From: Rhodospirillales bacterium
GTDB lineage: Bacteria > Pseudomonadota > Alphaproteobacteria > Acetobacterales > Acetobacteraceae
Length of the DNA stretch: 7,357 nt
Direction of reading: 5' to 3'
Assembly (NCBI GenBank): GCA_025350425.1
Contig: JANXXW010000124.1
Location: forward strand, 1-7,357
The translations under genes were made by a program, and so were the position numbers. Positions 1 to 5,887 of the stretch are shown here, piece after piece; the stretch's first letter is position 1; each line of letters starts with the position of its first letter. The notes beneath the pieces are model-generated. The model worked only from the letters and a program-made list of their open reading frames with translations, did no database searches and was not told the DNA's origin.

Positions 1-130
1 CTTCCTGGTCTGCTTCGTGGTTTCCAAGCTGGACACCAGCCGGACCGCGATGGCCGAGCGCGCCGCCTTCGACGCGCAATACGTGCGCTCGCAGACCGGC
101 ATCGGCGCGGAGGGCGCCTCGGCGCACTGA
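1..130 (+). CDS. actP: Cation/acetate symporter ActP, C-terminal fragment
   Basis: This is the last 42 codons (reading from base 2, stop TGA at 128-130) of a gene that begins before the window. The tail starts with a hydrophobic stretch (FLVCFVVSKLD), the end of a last membrane helix, and finishes with the soluble segment AQYVRSQTGIGAEGASAH. That ending closely resembles the C-terminus of ActP, the sodium:solute-symporter family permease that takes up acetate and other short carboxylates; the E. coli protein ends in a very similar AQFIRSQTG-type motif followed by a short tail and AH. The assignment therefore rests on one short but distinctive motif plus the membrane-helix context. The gene is closed by a strong terminator directly downstream, so it is not part of the marR operon. 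Another member of the same symporter family is the main alternative. Confidence 0.75.
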   Translation, partial: FLVCFVVSKLDTSRTAMAERAAFDAQYVRSQTGIGAEGASAH

Positions 131-154
131 CCGCTCGAACGCTGTCACGACAAC

Positions 155-184
155 AAGGCGTCCGGGCAACCGGGCGCCTTTTTC
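155..184 (+). terminator. Rho-independent terminator of actP
   Basis: A hairpin with left arm 156-165 (AGGCGTCCGG) and right arm 170-179 (CCGGGCGCCT) pairs over 10 bp with a single G-T wobble, closes on a GCAA (GNRA-type) tetraloop at 166-169, and is followed at once by a T run (180-183). Position A155 can also pair with T180. It lies 25 nt after the actP stop codon, and the stem, loop and U-tract are those of a textbook intrinsic terminator. It insulates the symporter gene from the operon that follows. Confidence 0.9.
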
Positions 185-239
185 GTGTCGTCAACCACGG
201 GGTTCAGACCCGCGAGGCACCTCGCATCCACAACCTTCT

Positions 240-261
240 CAAATAATCCGAAGATCATTTG
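240..261. promoter_or_regulatory. Candidate MarR operator (imperfect palindrome)
   Basis: An AT-rich island in otherwise GC-rich DNA forms an imperfect inverted repeat of 11+11 bases. The outer arms are CAAAT and ATTTG, and 8 of 11 positions are complementary (mismatches at pair 6 and at the two central pairs). It sits 33-54 bp upstream of the marR start codon and overlaps or abuts a weak candidate -35 element. MarR-family dimers usually bind AT-rich palindromes of about this length next to their own gene, so autoregulation of the whole downstream operon is the natural inference. No second copy was noticed in the window. Binding is not shown by sequence alone. Confidence 0.5.
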
Positions 262-287
262 CCTGCGAACGAATCTCTCCCTACATC
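259..287 (+). promoter_or_regulatory. Weak candidate sigma-70-type promoter for the marR operon
   Basis: TTGCCT (259-264) and TACATC (282-287), separated by 17 bp, are a poor but correctly spaced match to -35/-10 elements (4/6 and 3/6). The start point would fall almost on the marR ATG at 294, giving a leaderless or nearly leaderless message, which fits the absence of a Shine-Dalgarno sequence before that ATG. The palindrome at 240-261 would overlap the -35 hexamer, a good position for repression. A promoter further upstream cannot be excluded. Confidence 0.25.
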
Positions 288-293
288 CTGACT

Positions 294-737
294 ATGCTCA
301 CGACTGTCCTTCCGCCCCCGCTCGGCGAATATGCTGTCGAAAGCCAAGCCGGACATCTCCTCCGCCGCGCCCACCAGCGCCATACCGCGTTGTTCCAGGA
401 TGCGATGGCGGCATTTGAACTTACCCCGACCCAGTTCACCGCCTTGGTCAAGATCGTCGAACTCGGCCGCGTGACTCAGAACCATCTCGGCCGTCTGGCG
501 GCGATGGACCCGGCCACGATTCAGGGCGTGGTGCGCCGCCTCGTGGCGCGTGGCCTTGCCAGCACGGCGGCAGACCCGCTCGACCGCCGCACCGTCGTGC
601 TTACTGCGACGTCGGAGGGCCGTGCGCTTGCCGCGACTGCTGTGCCGGTCGCGAAAAAGATCACTGTCGCCACGCTGGCCCCGCTGAACGAACGCGAACA
701 ACGCCTATTTCTAACTCTGATCACCAAACTCGCCTGA
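294..737 (+). CDS. MarR-family transcriptional regulator
   Basis: A 147-residue protein, a normal length for MarR. After a short N-terminal tail come the dimerisation helix (about residues 15-40) and a winged helix-turn-helix. LTPTQFTAL (43-51) opens the DNA-binding domain, and the recognition helix lies near 71-86 (MDPATIQGVVRRLVARGLA). The wing carries the family hallmark DPLDRR (94-99) followed by VVLTATSEGRAL, and the C-terminal helix completes the dimer interface. The protein should act as a ligand-sensing dimeric repressor (less often an activator), probably of its own operon: the next gene starts about 31 nt after its TGA, on the same strand, with no terminator between. The likely inducer is a substrate or intermediate of the heterocycle pathway, but this is inference. 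The ATG at 294 has no clear ribosome binding site; it was chosen because the family alignment begins within about 15 residues of it and no better start is visible. Confidence 0.9.
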   Translation: MLTTVLPPPLGEYAVESQAGHLLRRAHQRHTALFQDAMAAFELTPTQFTALVKIVELGRVTQNHLGRLAAMDPATIQGVVRRLVARGLASTAADPLDRRTVVLTATSEGRALAATAVPVAKKITVATLAPLNEREQRLFLTLITKLA

Positions 738-758
738 TACCCAGAACTTGCCCAATAC

Positions 759-763
759 GAGGA
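759..763 (+). promoter_or_regulatory. Ribosome binding site deciding the ATG 769 start
   Basis: GAGGA lies 5 nt upstream of ATG 769. The reading frame is open upstream to a TTG at 748, but that TTG has no purine-rich sequence at a suitable distance, and it would add only seven residues. The site therefore favours the ATG as the start of the large oxidoreductase. Confidence 0.7.
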
Positions 764-768
764 TACCG

Positions 769-3700
769 ATGGACGCGATGACGCTTGGCTACGGCTCGAC
801 CTTCTCCAATCTCGCCACGCGCGAGGGCTTGGTCGCACTCGACCGCCGCTTCGTTGCCGACCTTCTGGCGCGGGACCCCGGCCTGCTCGAACGCCTGATG
901 ACGGCGCGCGCCACACCGGCAGCGCTGGACTCCAAGGCGGAAGGCGAACTCATCGTGGCGCTCGGCCCATTCGTCGAGGATTTCGTCGCTGAACTGTTCG
1001 ATGTCACAGACGAGATCACCGCCATTGCCCGTCGCACCCGTGCGCTGGAACCCATTCACGCCTGCAAGCGACTGTTCGTGCAGCGCCAGGCTGTCCGTAA
1101 GTATGCCGATCCCTCCGGTTTCGACGGCACCGCCCTTCGCGCCGACCTCGAAAGCCGATTCGACGCGCCCTTTTCTGAGCTCGCATTCGCCACGCATGTC
1201 GAAACCTGGGAACTGCAGGCCAACGCAGAGGCACTTGATGTCGCCCTGCATTACGCCGCCTGGGCCACACTTACGGACGAGGGCCGCGCGTATCACCGCG
1301 GCGACACTCTGTTCAGCGTTCCGCGCAAGCTAGATTTTCAGCATCTCGTCCCGGTCGAGACCATCGAGCGCAACGGCGTCACCATGCTTCGGCTGCCAGA
1401 GCACGATTGGCGCCAACGAGACGGGTTCGGCCTGACCGATCACGGCATGAACGACCAGCAGGCGCTGGACCAGATGAATTACTGCATCTGGTGCCACGTC
1501 CAATCGAAGGATTCGTGCAGCAAGGGCCTGCGCGACCGTAAGACCGGCGCGTTCCAGAAATCCGCGTTCGGCGCTGTCCTGACGGGCTGCCCGCTGGACG
1601 AGAAGATCAGCGAAATGCACATGCTTCGGGCGCAGGGCTGCCTACTCGGCGCATTCGCCACGATCGCGGTCGACAATCCCATGATGGCGGCCACCGGCCA
1701 CCGCATCTGCAACGACTGCATGAAGGCATGCGTGTTCCAGAAGCAGGAGCCGGTGGATATTCCCCAGGCCGAGACCTCGGTGCTGAAGGATGTGCTTGGG
1801 TTGCCTTGGGGTTTTGAGATCTACTCACTCCTGACCCGCTGGAACCCGCTCGACATCCGTCGTCCGCTGCCCAAGCCGGACACTGGCCGCAAGGTGCTGG
1901 TCGTGGGTCTTGGCCCGGCCGGCTTTACTCTGGCGCACCACCTGATGAACGACGGCCACACCGTCGTAGCAGTGGATGGCCTCAAGATCGAACCGCTCGA
2001 CTTCGACCCGTCCCGTCCGTTCCGCGACACCGAGAACCTGTTCGAGGACCTCGACGATCGGATCATGGCCGGCTTTGGCGGTGTGGCCGAGTACGGTATT
2101 ACTGTCCGTTGGAACAAGAACTACCTGAAGCTAGTACGCCTGCTGCTCGAACGCCGCGACCAGTTCGCTATGTTCGGCGGCGTCCGCTTCGGCGGCGGCG
2201 GCACCATAACGGTGGACGACGCGTGGACTATGGGCTTTGACCACGTCGCGCTGTGCATGGGCGCGGGACGGCCCACCGTCATCGATATGCCCGGCGGTCT
2301 CGCACGCGGCGTGCGGCAGGCGTCGGATCTCCTGATGTCGCTCCAGCTCACGGGCGCGGCCAAGATGTCGTCCATCGCCAATCTACAACTCCGACTTCCC
2401 GTGGTCGTCATCGGCGGCGGGCTGACCGCTGTGGATACCGCCACCGAGAGCCTTGCTTACTACGTCCGCCAGGTCGAGAAATTCGCCCTTCGCACCCGCA
2501 CCATGATCGCCGAGCGCGGTGAGGAAGCCGTGCGCCGTGGCTGGACCGAGGAGGAGCGCGGTATCTCCGAAACGTTCCTCACCCACGCCGACGCCATCCG
2601 CGCGGAGCGGGGCGCTGCAGCGCGGGAGGGCAGGGCGCCCAACCTCGCGCAGTTGCTCGACAGCTGGGGCGGCGCAACCGTGGCCTATCGCCGCAAGCTG
2701 ACCGATGCGCCGAGCTACACGCTCAATCACGAGGAAGTCGCCAAGGCGATGGAGGAAGGCGTCCGCTTTGCCGAGGGATTGTCGCCTCTCGCGGTCGAGA
2801 CCGATCAGTATGGCCATGCCGCCGCGTTGCGCTGCAAGGCCGCCGATGGCACCGAGCGGGTCCTCCCGGCCCGTGCCGTGATAGTGGCCGCCGGCACTCA
2901 GCCGAACACCGTGCTTGCCCGCGAGGACGGGCGTATCCTGCTCGACGGCAAATACTTCCAGGCGATCGACAATGAGGGCAACCAGGTATCCCCGGCTCGC
3001 TCTATGAGCAAGCCGGACCGGACCGAGGTGATGATGCACCTCGCGCCCGACGGACGCCTCATCAGCTTCTTCGGGGACTTGCATCCGAGCTTCTCCGGCA
3101 ACGTCGTGAAAGCCATGGGCAGCGCCAAGCGCGGCTACCCCATGGTCAGCGCGGCGCTGTCGGCCCGCGAGCCGAGCGCCATCACCGGTCCCGAGCTGAT
3201 CGCCCTTTGCCGCCGCGACCTGTCGGCAACTGTCCATGCCGTCAACCGCCTCACGCCCACCATTATCGAGGTTGTGGTGCGCGCTCCCGCCGCCGCCCGC
3301 GCGTTCAAGCCCGGCCAGTTCTACCGCTTGCAGAACTACCAGATGAACGCGCCGCTGCTGTCCGAGAGCACTGGCTCCACCCTGCTCGCCATGGAGGGTC
3401 TTGCCATGACCGGCGCCTGGACCGACCCGGTGGAGGGCCTCGTCTCGGTCATCGTGCTGGAGATGGGCGGCAGTTCTGATCTTTGCGCGATCCTCAAGCC
3501 CGGCGAGGACGTGGTGCTGATGGGGCCGACCGGCACCGCCACGGAGATCCACGCGAACACCACGGTGGCGCTGGTCGGTGGCGGTCTTGGTAACGCTGTG
3601 CTGTTCAGCATCGGCGCCGCCACCCGCGCGGCGGGCTCGAAGGTCGTCTACTTCGCCGGCTACAAGGCGTTGCGGGACCGCTACAAGCTTGAGGAAATCG

Positions 3701-4215
3701 AGCGCGCCGCCGATGTGATCGTCTGGTGCTGCGACGAGGCTCCCGGCTTCGCGCCCACCCGCCCGCAGGATCGGACCTTCGTCGGCAACATCGTGCAGGC
3801 CATGGCCGCCTACGGGTCCGGCCGCCTTGATCCCAGCATCCCGCTATCCGATGCCGAGCACATGATCGTCATTGGGTCGGACCGGATGATGCAGGCGGTC
3901 AGTCTGGCCCGGCATGGCGTGCTGGCGCCTTACCTCAAGCCCGGCCATACCGCCATCGGCTCGATCAACAGCCCAATGCAGTGCATGATCAAGGAAGTCT
4001 GCGCCCAGTGCCTGCAACCGCAGATCGATCCCGTCACCGGCGTCCGCACGGTCGTGTTCAGTTGCTTCAACCAGGACCAGGCTCTCGACCATGTCGATTT
4101 CCCGGCACTGAACGAGCGGCTGCACCAGAACTCGTTGGCCGAGAAGGTGACGGCGCAATGGATCGATCGCGCGCTCCGCATCCTGCAGGAGCGTCCGGCG
4201 CTGGCGGCCGAGTAG
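769..4215 (+). CDS. Fused NfnB/GltD-like + NfnA/PyrK-like FeS flavoprotein oxidoreductase
   Basis: An 1148-residue NAD(P)H-dependent iron-sulphur flavoprotein. Residues 1-230 are mostly helical and not recognised. Residues about 235-805 resemble the GltD family (glutamate synthase small subunit, NfnB, N-terminal half of dihydropyrimidine dehydrogenase). They contain Cys239, 242, 250 and 274 (the last in the CPL motif), then TGHRICNDCMKAC with Cys314, 317 and 321, which suggests two [4Fe-4S] clusters. They also contain the FAD Rossmann motif GLGPAG (380-385), a second nucleotide motif GGGLTAVD (549-556), and the late FAD segment GDLHPSFSGNVVKAMGSA. Residues about 818-1115 resemble PyrK/NfnA: FKPGQFYRL (846 on), GGGLGN (937-942), and a [2Fe-2S] motif with Cys1072, 1078, 1081 and 1099. 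No FMN TIM-barrel (DHOD-like) domain is present. The ATG at 769 is preferred over the in-frame TTG at 748 because GAGGA (759-763) sits 5 nt upstream of it. It probably reduces a heterocycle or supplies low-potential electrons for that; the substrate is unknown. Confidence 0.85.
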   Translation: MDAMTLGYGSTFSNLATREGLVALDRRFVADLLARDPGLLERLMTARATPAALDSKAEGELIVALGPFVEDFVAELFDVTDEITAIARRTRALEPIHACKRLFVQRQAVRKYADPSGFDGTALRADLESRFDAPFSELAFATHVETWELQANAEALDVALHYAAWATLTDEGRAYHRGDTLFSVPRKLDFQHLVPVETIERNGVTMLRLPEHDWRQRDGFGLTDHGMNDQQALDQMNYCIWCHVQSKDSCSKGLRDRKTGAFQKSAFGAVLTGCPLDEKISEMHMLRAQGCLLGAFATIAVDNPMMAATGHRICNDCMKACVFQKQEPVDIPQAETSVLKDVLGLPWGFEIYSLLTRWNPLDIRRPLPKPDTGRKVLVVGLGPAGFTLAHHLMNDGHTVVAVDGLKIEPLDFDPSRPFRDTENLFEDLDDRIMAGFGGVAEYGITVRWNKNYLKLVRLLLERRDQFAMFGGVRFGGGGTITVDDAWTMGFDHVALCMGAGRPTVIDMPGGLARGVRQASDLLMSLQLTGAAKMSSIANLQLRLPVVVIGGGLTAVDTATESLAYYVRQVEKFALRTRTMIAERGEEAVRRGWTEEERGISETFLTHADAIRAERGAAAREGRAPNLAQLLDSWGGATVAYRRKLTDAPSYTLNHEEVAKAMEEGVRFAEGLSPLAVETDQYGHAAALRCKAADGTERVLPARAVIVAAGTQPNTVLAREDGRILLDGKYFQAIDNEGNQVSPARSMSKPDRTEVMMHLAPDGRLISFFGDLHPSFSGNVVKAMGSAKRGYPMVSAALSAREPSAITGPELIALCRRDLSATVHAVNRLTPTIIEVVVRAPAAARAFKPGQFYRLQNYQMNAPLLSESTGSTLLAMEGLAMTGAWTDPVEGLVSVIVLEMGGSSDLCAILKPGEDVVLMGPTGTATEIHANTTVALVGGGLGNAVLFSIGAATRAAGSKVVYFAGYKALRDRYKLEEIERAADVIVWCCDEAPGFAPTRPQDRTFVGNIVQAMAAYGSGRLDPSIPLSDAEHMIVIGSDRMMQAVSLARHGVLAPYLKPGHTAIGSINSPMQCMIKEVCAQCLQPQIDPVTGVRTVVFSCFNQDQALDHVDFPALNERLHQNSLAEKVTAQWIDRALRILQERPALAAE

Positions 4216-4216
4216 C

Positions 4217-5407
4217 ATGGCGCTCTCCGCCGGACCGGAAAAGCAGGTCGGCAAGCTCGTCATCCGCAACATCGGGCTGTTGCTGACTGGCGATCTCGGA
4301 GCTCCACTATTGGATGCCGACACCATCGTGGCCGAAGGCGGGCGCATCACCGCCATCGGCCGCGCTGCAGATTGCGATCTTTCCGAAGCCCACGTCACCG
4401 TCGACGCGCAGGGCTGCGCGCTCTCACCGGGCCTCATCGACAGCCACGTCCACCCCGTCTTTGGCGATTGGAGCCCGCGCCAAGGCCAGCTTGGCTGGAT
4501 CGAGAGCAGCCTGCACGGCGGTGTCACTACCATGATCTCGGCGGGCGAGGTCCACTTGCCTGGTCGCCCGCGTGACATCGTTGGCCTCAAAGCCCTCGCA
4601 ATCACGGCACAGCGTTCGTTTGCGAATTTCCGTCCCGCCGGCGTCAAGGTTCTCGCTGGCGCGCCTTTGATCGAACAAGGCATGGTCGAGAGCGACTTTG
4701 CCGAACTCGCTGCCGCCGGCGTAGGCCTGCTCGGCGAGGTCGGGCTCGGCAGCGTCAAAGCCGGATACGAGGCGAAGGAGATGGTCGCCTGGGCACGCAA
4801 ATACGGCATCCAGAGCACTATCCACACCGGCGGCCCGAGCGTGCCTGGTTCGGGCTACATCGACGCGGATACCGTGCTGGAAGCCGATGCCGACATCATT
4901 GGCCATATCAACGGCGGCCACACAGCCCTTCCGTTGCGCCAGATACGCTGCCTGTGCGAGGGCTGCCTGCGCGGGATCGAGATCGTGCATAACGGCAATG
5001 AACTCGCGGGCCTGACGGCATTGCGTTACGCTGCGGAGTTGAACCAGCTTCCCCGCGTGATCCTGGGCACCGACGGCCCTGCCGGCTCCGGCGCGCAGCC
5101 GTTGGGTATTCTGCGGACGATCGCCCTGCTGTCCTCGCTCGGCGACATGCCGGCGGAGACGATATTCTGTTGCGCCACTGGCAACACCGCCCGGATGCGG
5201 AAACTGGATTGCGGCCTGATCGAAATCGGCCGTGCTGCCGACTTCATGCTGATGGACAGGGCCCAGCATTCATCGGGCAGTGATCTGCTCGATTCTGTCC
5301 GCAAAGGAGATCTGCCCGGTGTCGGGATGGTGGTAATCGACGGGATCGTGCGCTGCGGCCGCAGCCGTAACACCCCGCCTGCGGAACGCATCCCCGTTAT
5401 CGTGTAG
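4217..5407 (+). CDS. ena: Enamidase-like metal-dependent amidohydrolase (6-oxo-1,4,5,6-tetrahydronicotinate hydrolase type)
   Basis: A 396-residue cytoplasmic amidohydrolase-superfamily enzyme. It resembles enamidase (EC 3.5.2.18) of Eubacterium barkeri, which opens 6-oxo-1,4,5,6-tetrahydronicotinate to 2-formylglutarate and ammonia, over its whole length. Shared blocks recalled from that protein are the start LVIRNIGLLLTGD with DADTIV, HGGVTTMISAG (100-110), PGRPRD, KALAIT, RPAGVKV (139-145), GEVGLG (173-178), HTGG (203-206), HINGG (230-234), PLGILR (295-300) and the end SRNTPPAER. Likely ligands of the two-metal centre are His77 and His79 (HVH), Glu174, His203, His230 and Asp286 (GTDGPAG). 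The glutamate stands where many relatives have a carboxylated lysine. The N-terminus is about 10 residues longer than I recall for the clostridial enzyme. The ATG follows the oxidoreductase stop after one base (TAG-C-ATG), so translation is probably coupled. Other cyclic enamides or lactams are possible substrates. Confidence 0.85.
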   Translation: MALSAGPEKQVGKLVIRNIGLLLTGDLGAPLLDADTIVAEGGRITAIGRAADCDLSEAHVTVDAQGCALSPGLIDSHVHPVFGDWSPRQGQLGWIESSLHGGVTTMISAGEVHLPGRPRDIVGLKALAITAQRSFANFRPAGVKVLAGAPLIEQGMVESDFAELAAAGVGLLGEVGLGSVKAGYEAKEMVAWARKYGIQSTIHTGGPSVPGSGYIDADTVLEADADIIGHINGGHTALPLRQIRCLCEGCLRGIEIVHNGNELAGLTALRYAAELNQLPRVILGTDGPAGSGAQPLGILRTIALLSSLGDMPAETIFCCATGNTARMRKLDCGLIEIGRAADFMLMDRAQHSSGSDLLDSVRKGDLPGVGMVVIDGIVRCGRSRNTPPAERIPVIV

Positions 5408-5870
5408 TCATCCTCATTCGCGTATGCCAGTCCGCGATGGACTCATCGGGAAACTCGTCAAACACCTGATCCTTCGGACCGGCCTGTATCTCGACCCACG
5501 ACGCCCGAGACCCGACCATGAGGTGGGTGTGTTCCGGCGGCACAGGCAACTCCGTGTCGATGGACGACGCGAACGGATGGAGCAGCCTCGGATAATCCAG
5601 GCTGAACAGCCACAGCGCGCTGCCGCATTTGGAACAGAAATTTCGCTCGCCGGTGCTGATCTCACCGTCAATGCGGGCACGGTAGACAGTGATGGAAACC
5701 CGTCCCTCCACCTCAAGGGTTCGGGCATCAGCGGCGATATTGATGGTGTATCCGCTGCCACCCTGCGTCTTGCGGCAGATAGAACAGTAACATCGCTGAT
5801 ACGGTACCGGATGCGAAGACTGCACCCGATACCGCACCGCGCCGCAATGGCATGAGCCGTGAAGCAACAC
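5397..5870 (-). CDS. GFA/CENP-V-domain zinc-binding protein
   Basis: A 157-residue protein of the GFA (glutathione-dependent formaldehyde-activating enzyme-like, CENP-V) family. The family's cysteine pattern is complete: GSCHCGAVRY at the N-terminus (Cys7, Cys9), RCYCSICRK (Cys27, 29, 32) and NFCSKCGSALW (Cys79, 82). These bind structural and catalytic-type zinc in the family. Most members, including single-domain ones like this, have no proven substrate; the formaldehyde-glutathione role is shown only for a few relatives. No ATG is available near the N-terminus. The start is taken as GTG (5870-5868), with TTG (5867-5865, giving MLHGSCHCGAV) nearly as likely, and neither has a clear ribosome binding site. 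The gene follows the CHRD gene by 17 nt and is probably translated from the same message. Its TAA lies inside the end of the convergent enamidase gene (11-bp overlap). The reading frame stays open upstream through the CHRD gene, but that part is not coding. Confidence 0.8.
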   Translation of the reverse strand: MLLHGSCHCGAVRYRVQSSHPVPYQRCYCSICRKTQGGSGYTINIAADARTLEVEGRVSITVYRARIDGEISTGERNFCSKCGSALWLFSLDYPRLLHPFASSIDTELPVPPEHTHLMVGSRASWVEIQAGPKDQVFDEFPDESIADWHTRMRMTTR

Positions 5871-5887
5871 CGCCGTTGCGGAAAAGC

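Noticed and set aside
185..418. A 77-codon plus-strand open frame in the actP-marR gap
   Set aside because: It overlaps the marR gene in another frame, covers the candidate operator, and its Pro/Arg/Ser-rich translation has no recognisable feature.
748..768. TTG 748 as the start of the large oxidoreductase
   Set aside because: It adds seven residues and has no ribosome binding site, while ATG 769 has GAGGA 5 nt upstream.
2383..3552. A 389-codon minus-strand open frame within the large oxidoreductase gene
   Set aside because: It lies wholly antisense to a gene with clear domain motifs throughout, and its translation is rich in His, Gly, Arg and Ala with no recognisable domain. Long antisense frames are expected in GC-rich coding DNA.
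769..4215. Reading the large protein as dihydropyrimidine dehydrogenase or as glutamate synthase small subunit alone
   Set aside because: The GltD-like half fits both, but there is no DHOD-like FMN barrel or C-terminal ferredoxin pair as in dihydropyrimidine dehydrogenase. No glutamate synthase large subunit is nearby, and the PyrK-like end points to an Nfn-type arrangement.
3844..4827. A 327-codon minus-strand open frame across the oxidoreductase-enamidase junction
   Set aside because: It spans two well-supported genes on the other strand and has the low-complexity Ser/Pro/Arg make-up of a shadow frame, with no promoter or ribosome binding site of its own.
4424..5269. A 281-codon minus-strand open frame inside the enamidase gene
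   Set aside because: It is antisense to the metal-ligand and conserved blocks of the enamidase, and its translation shows no domain.
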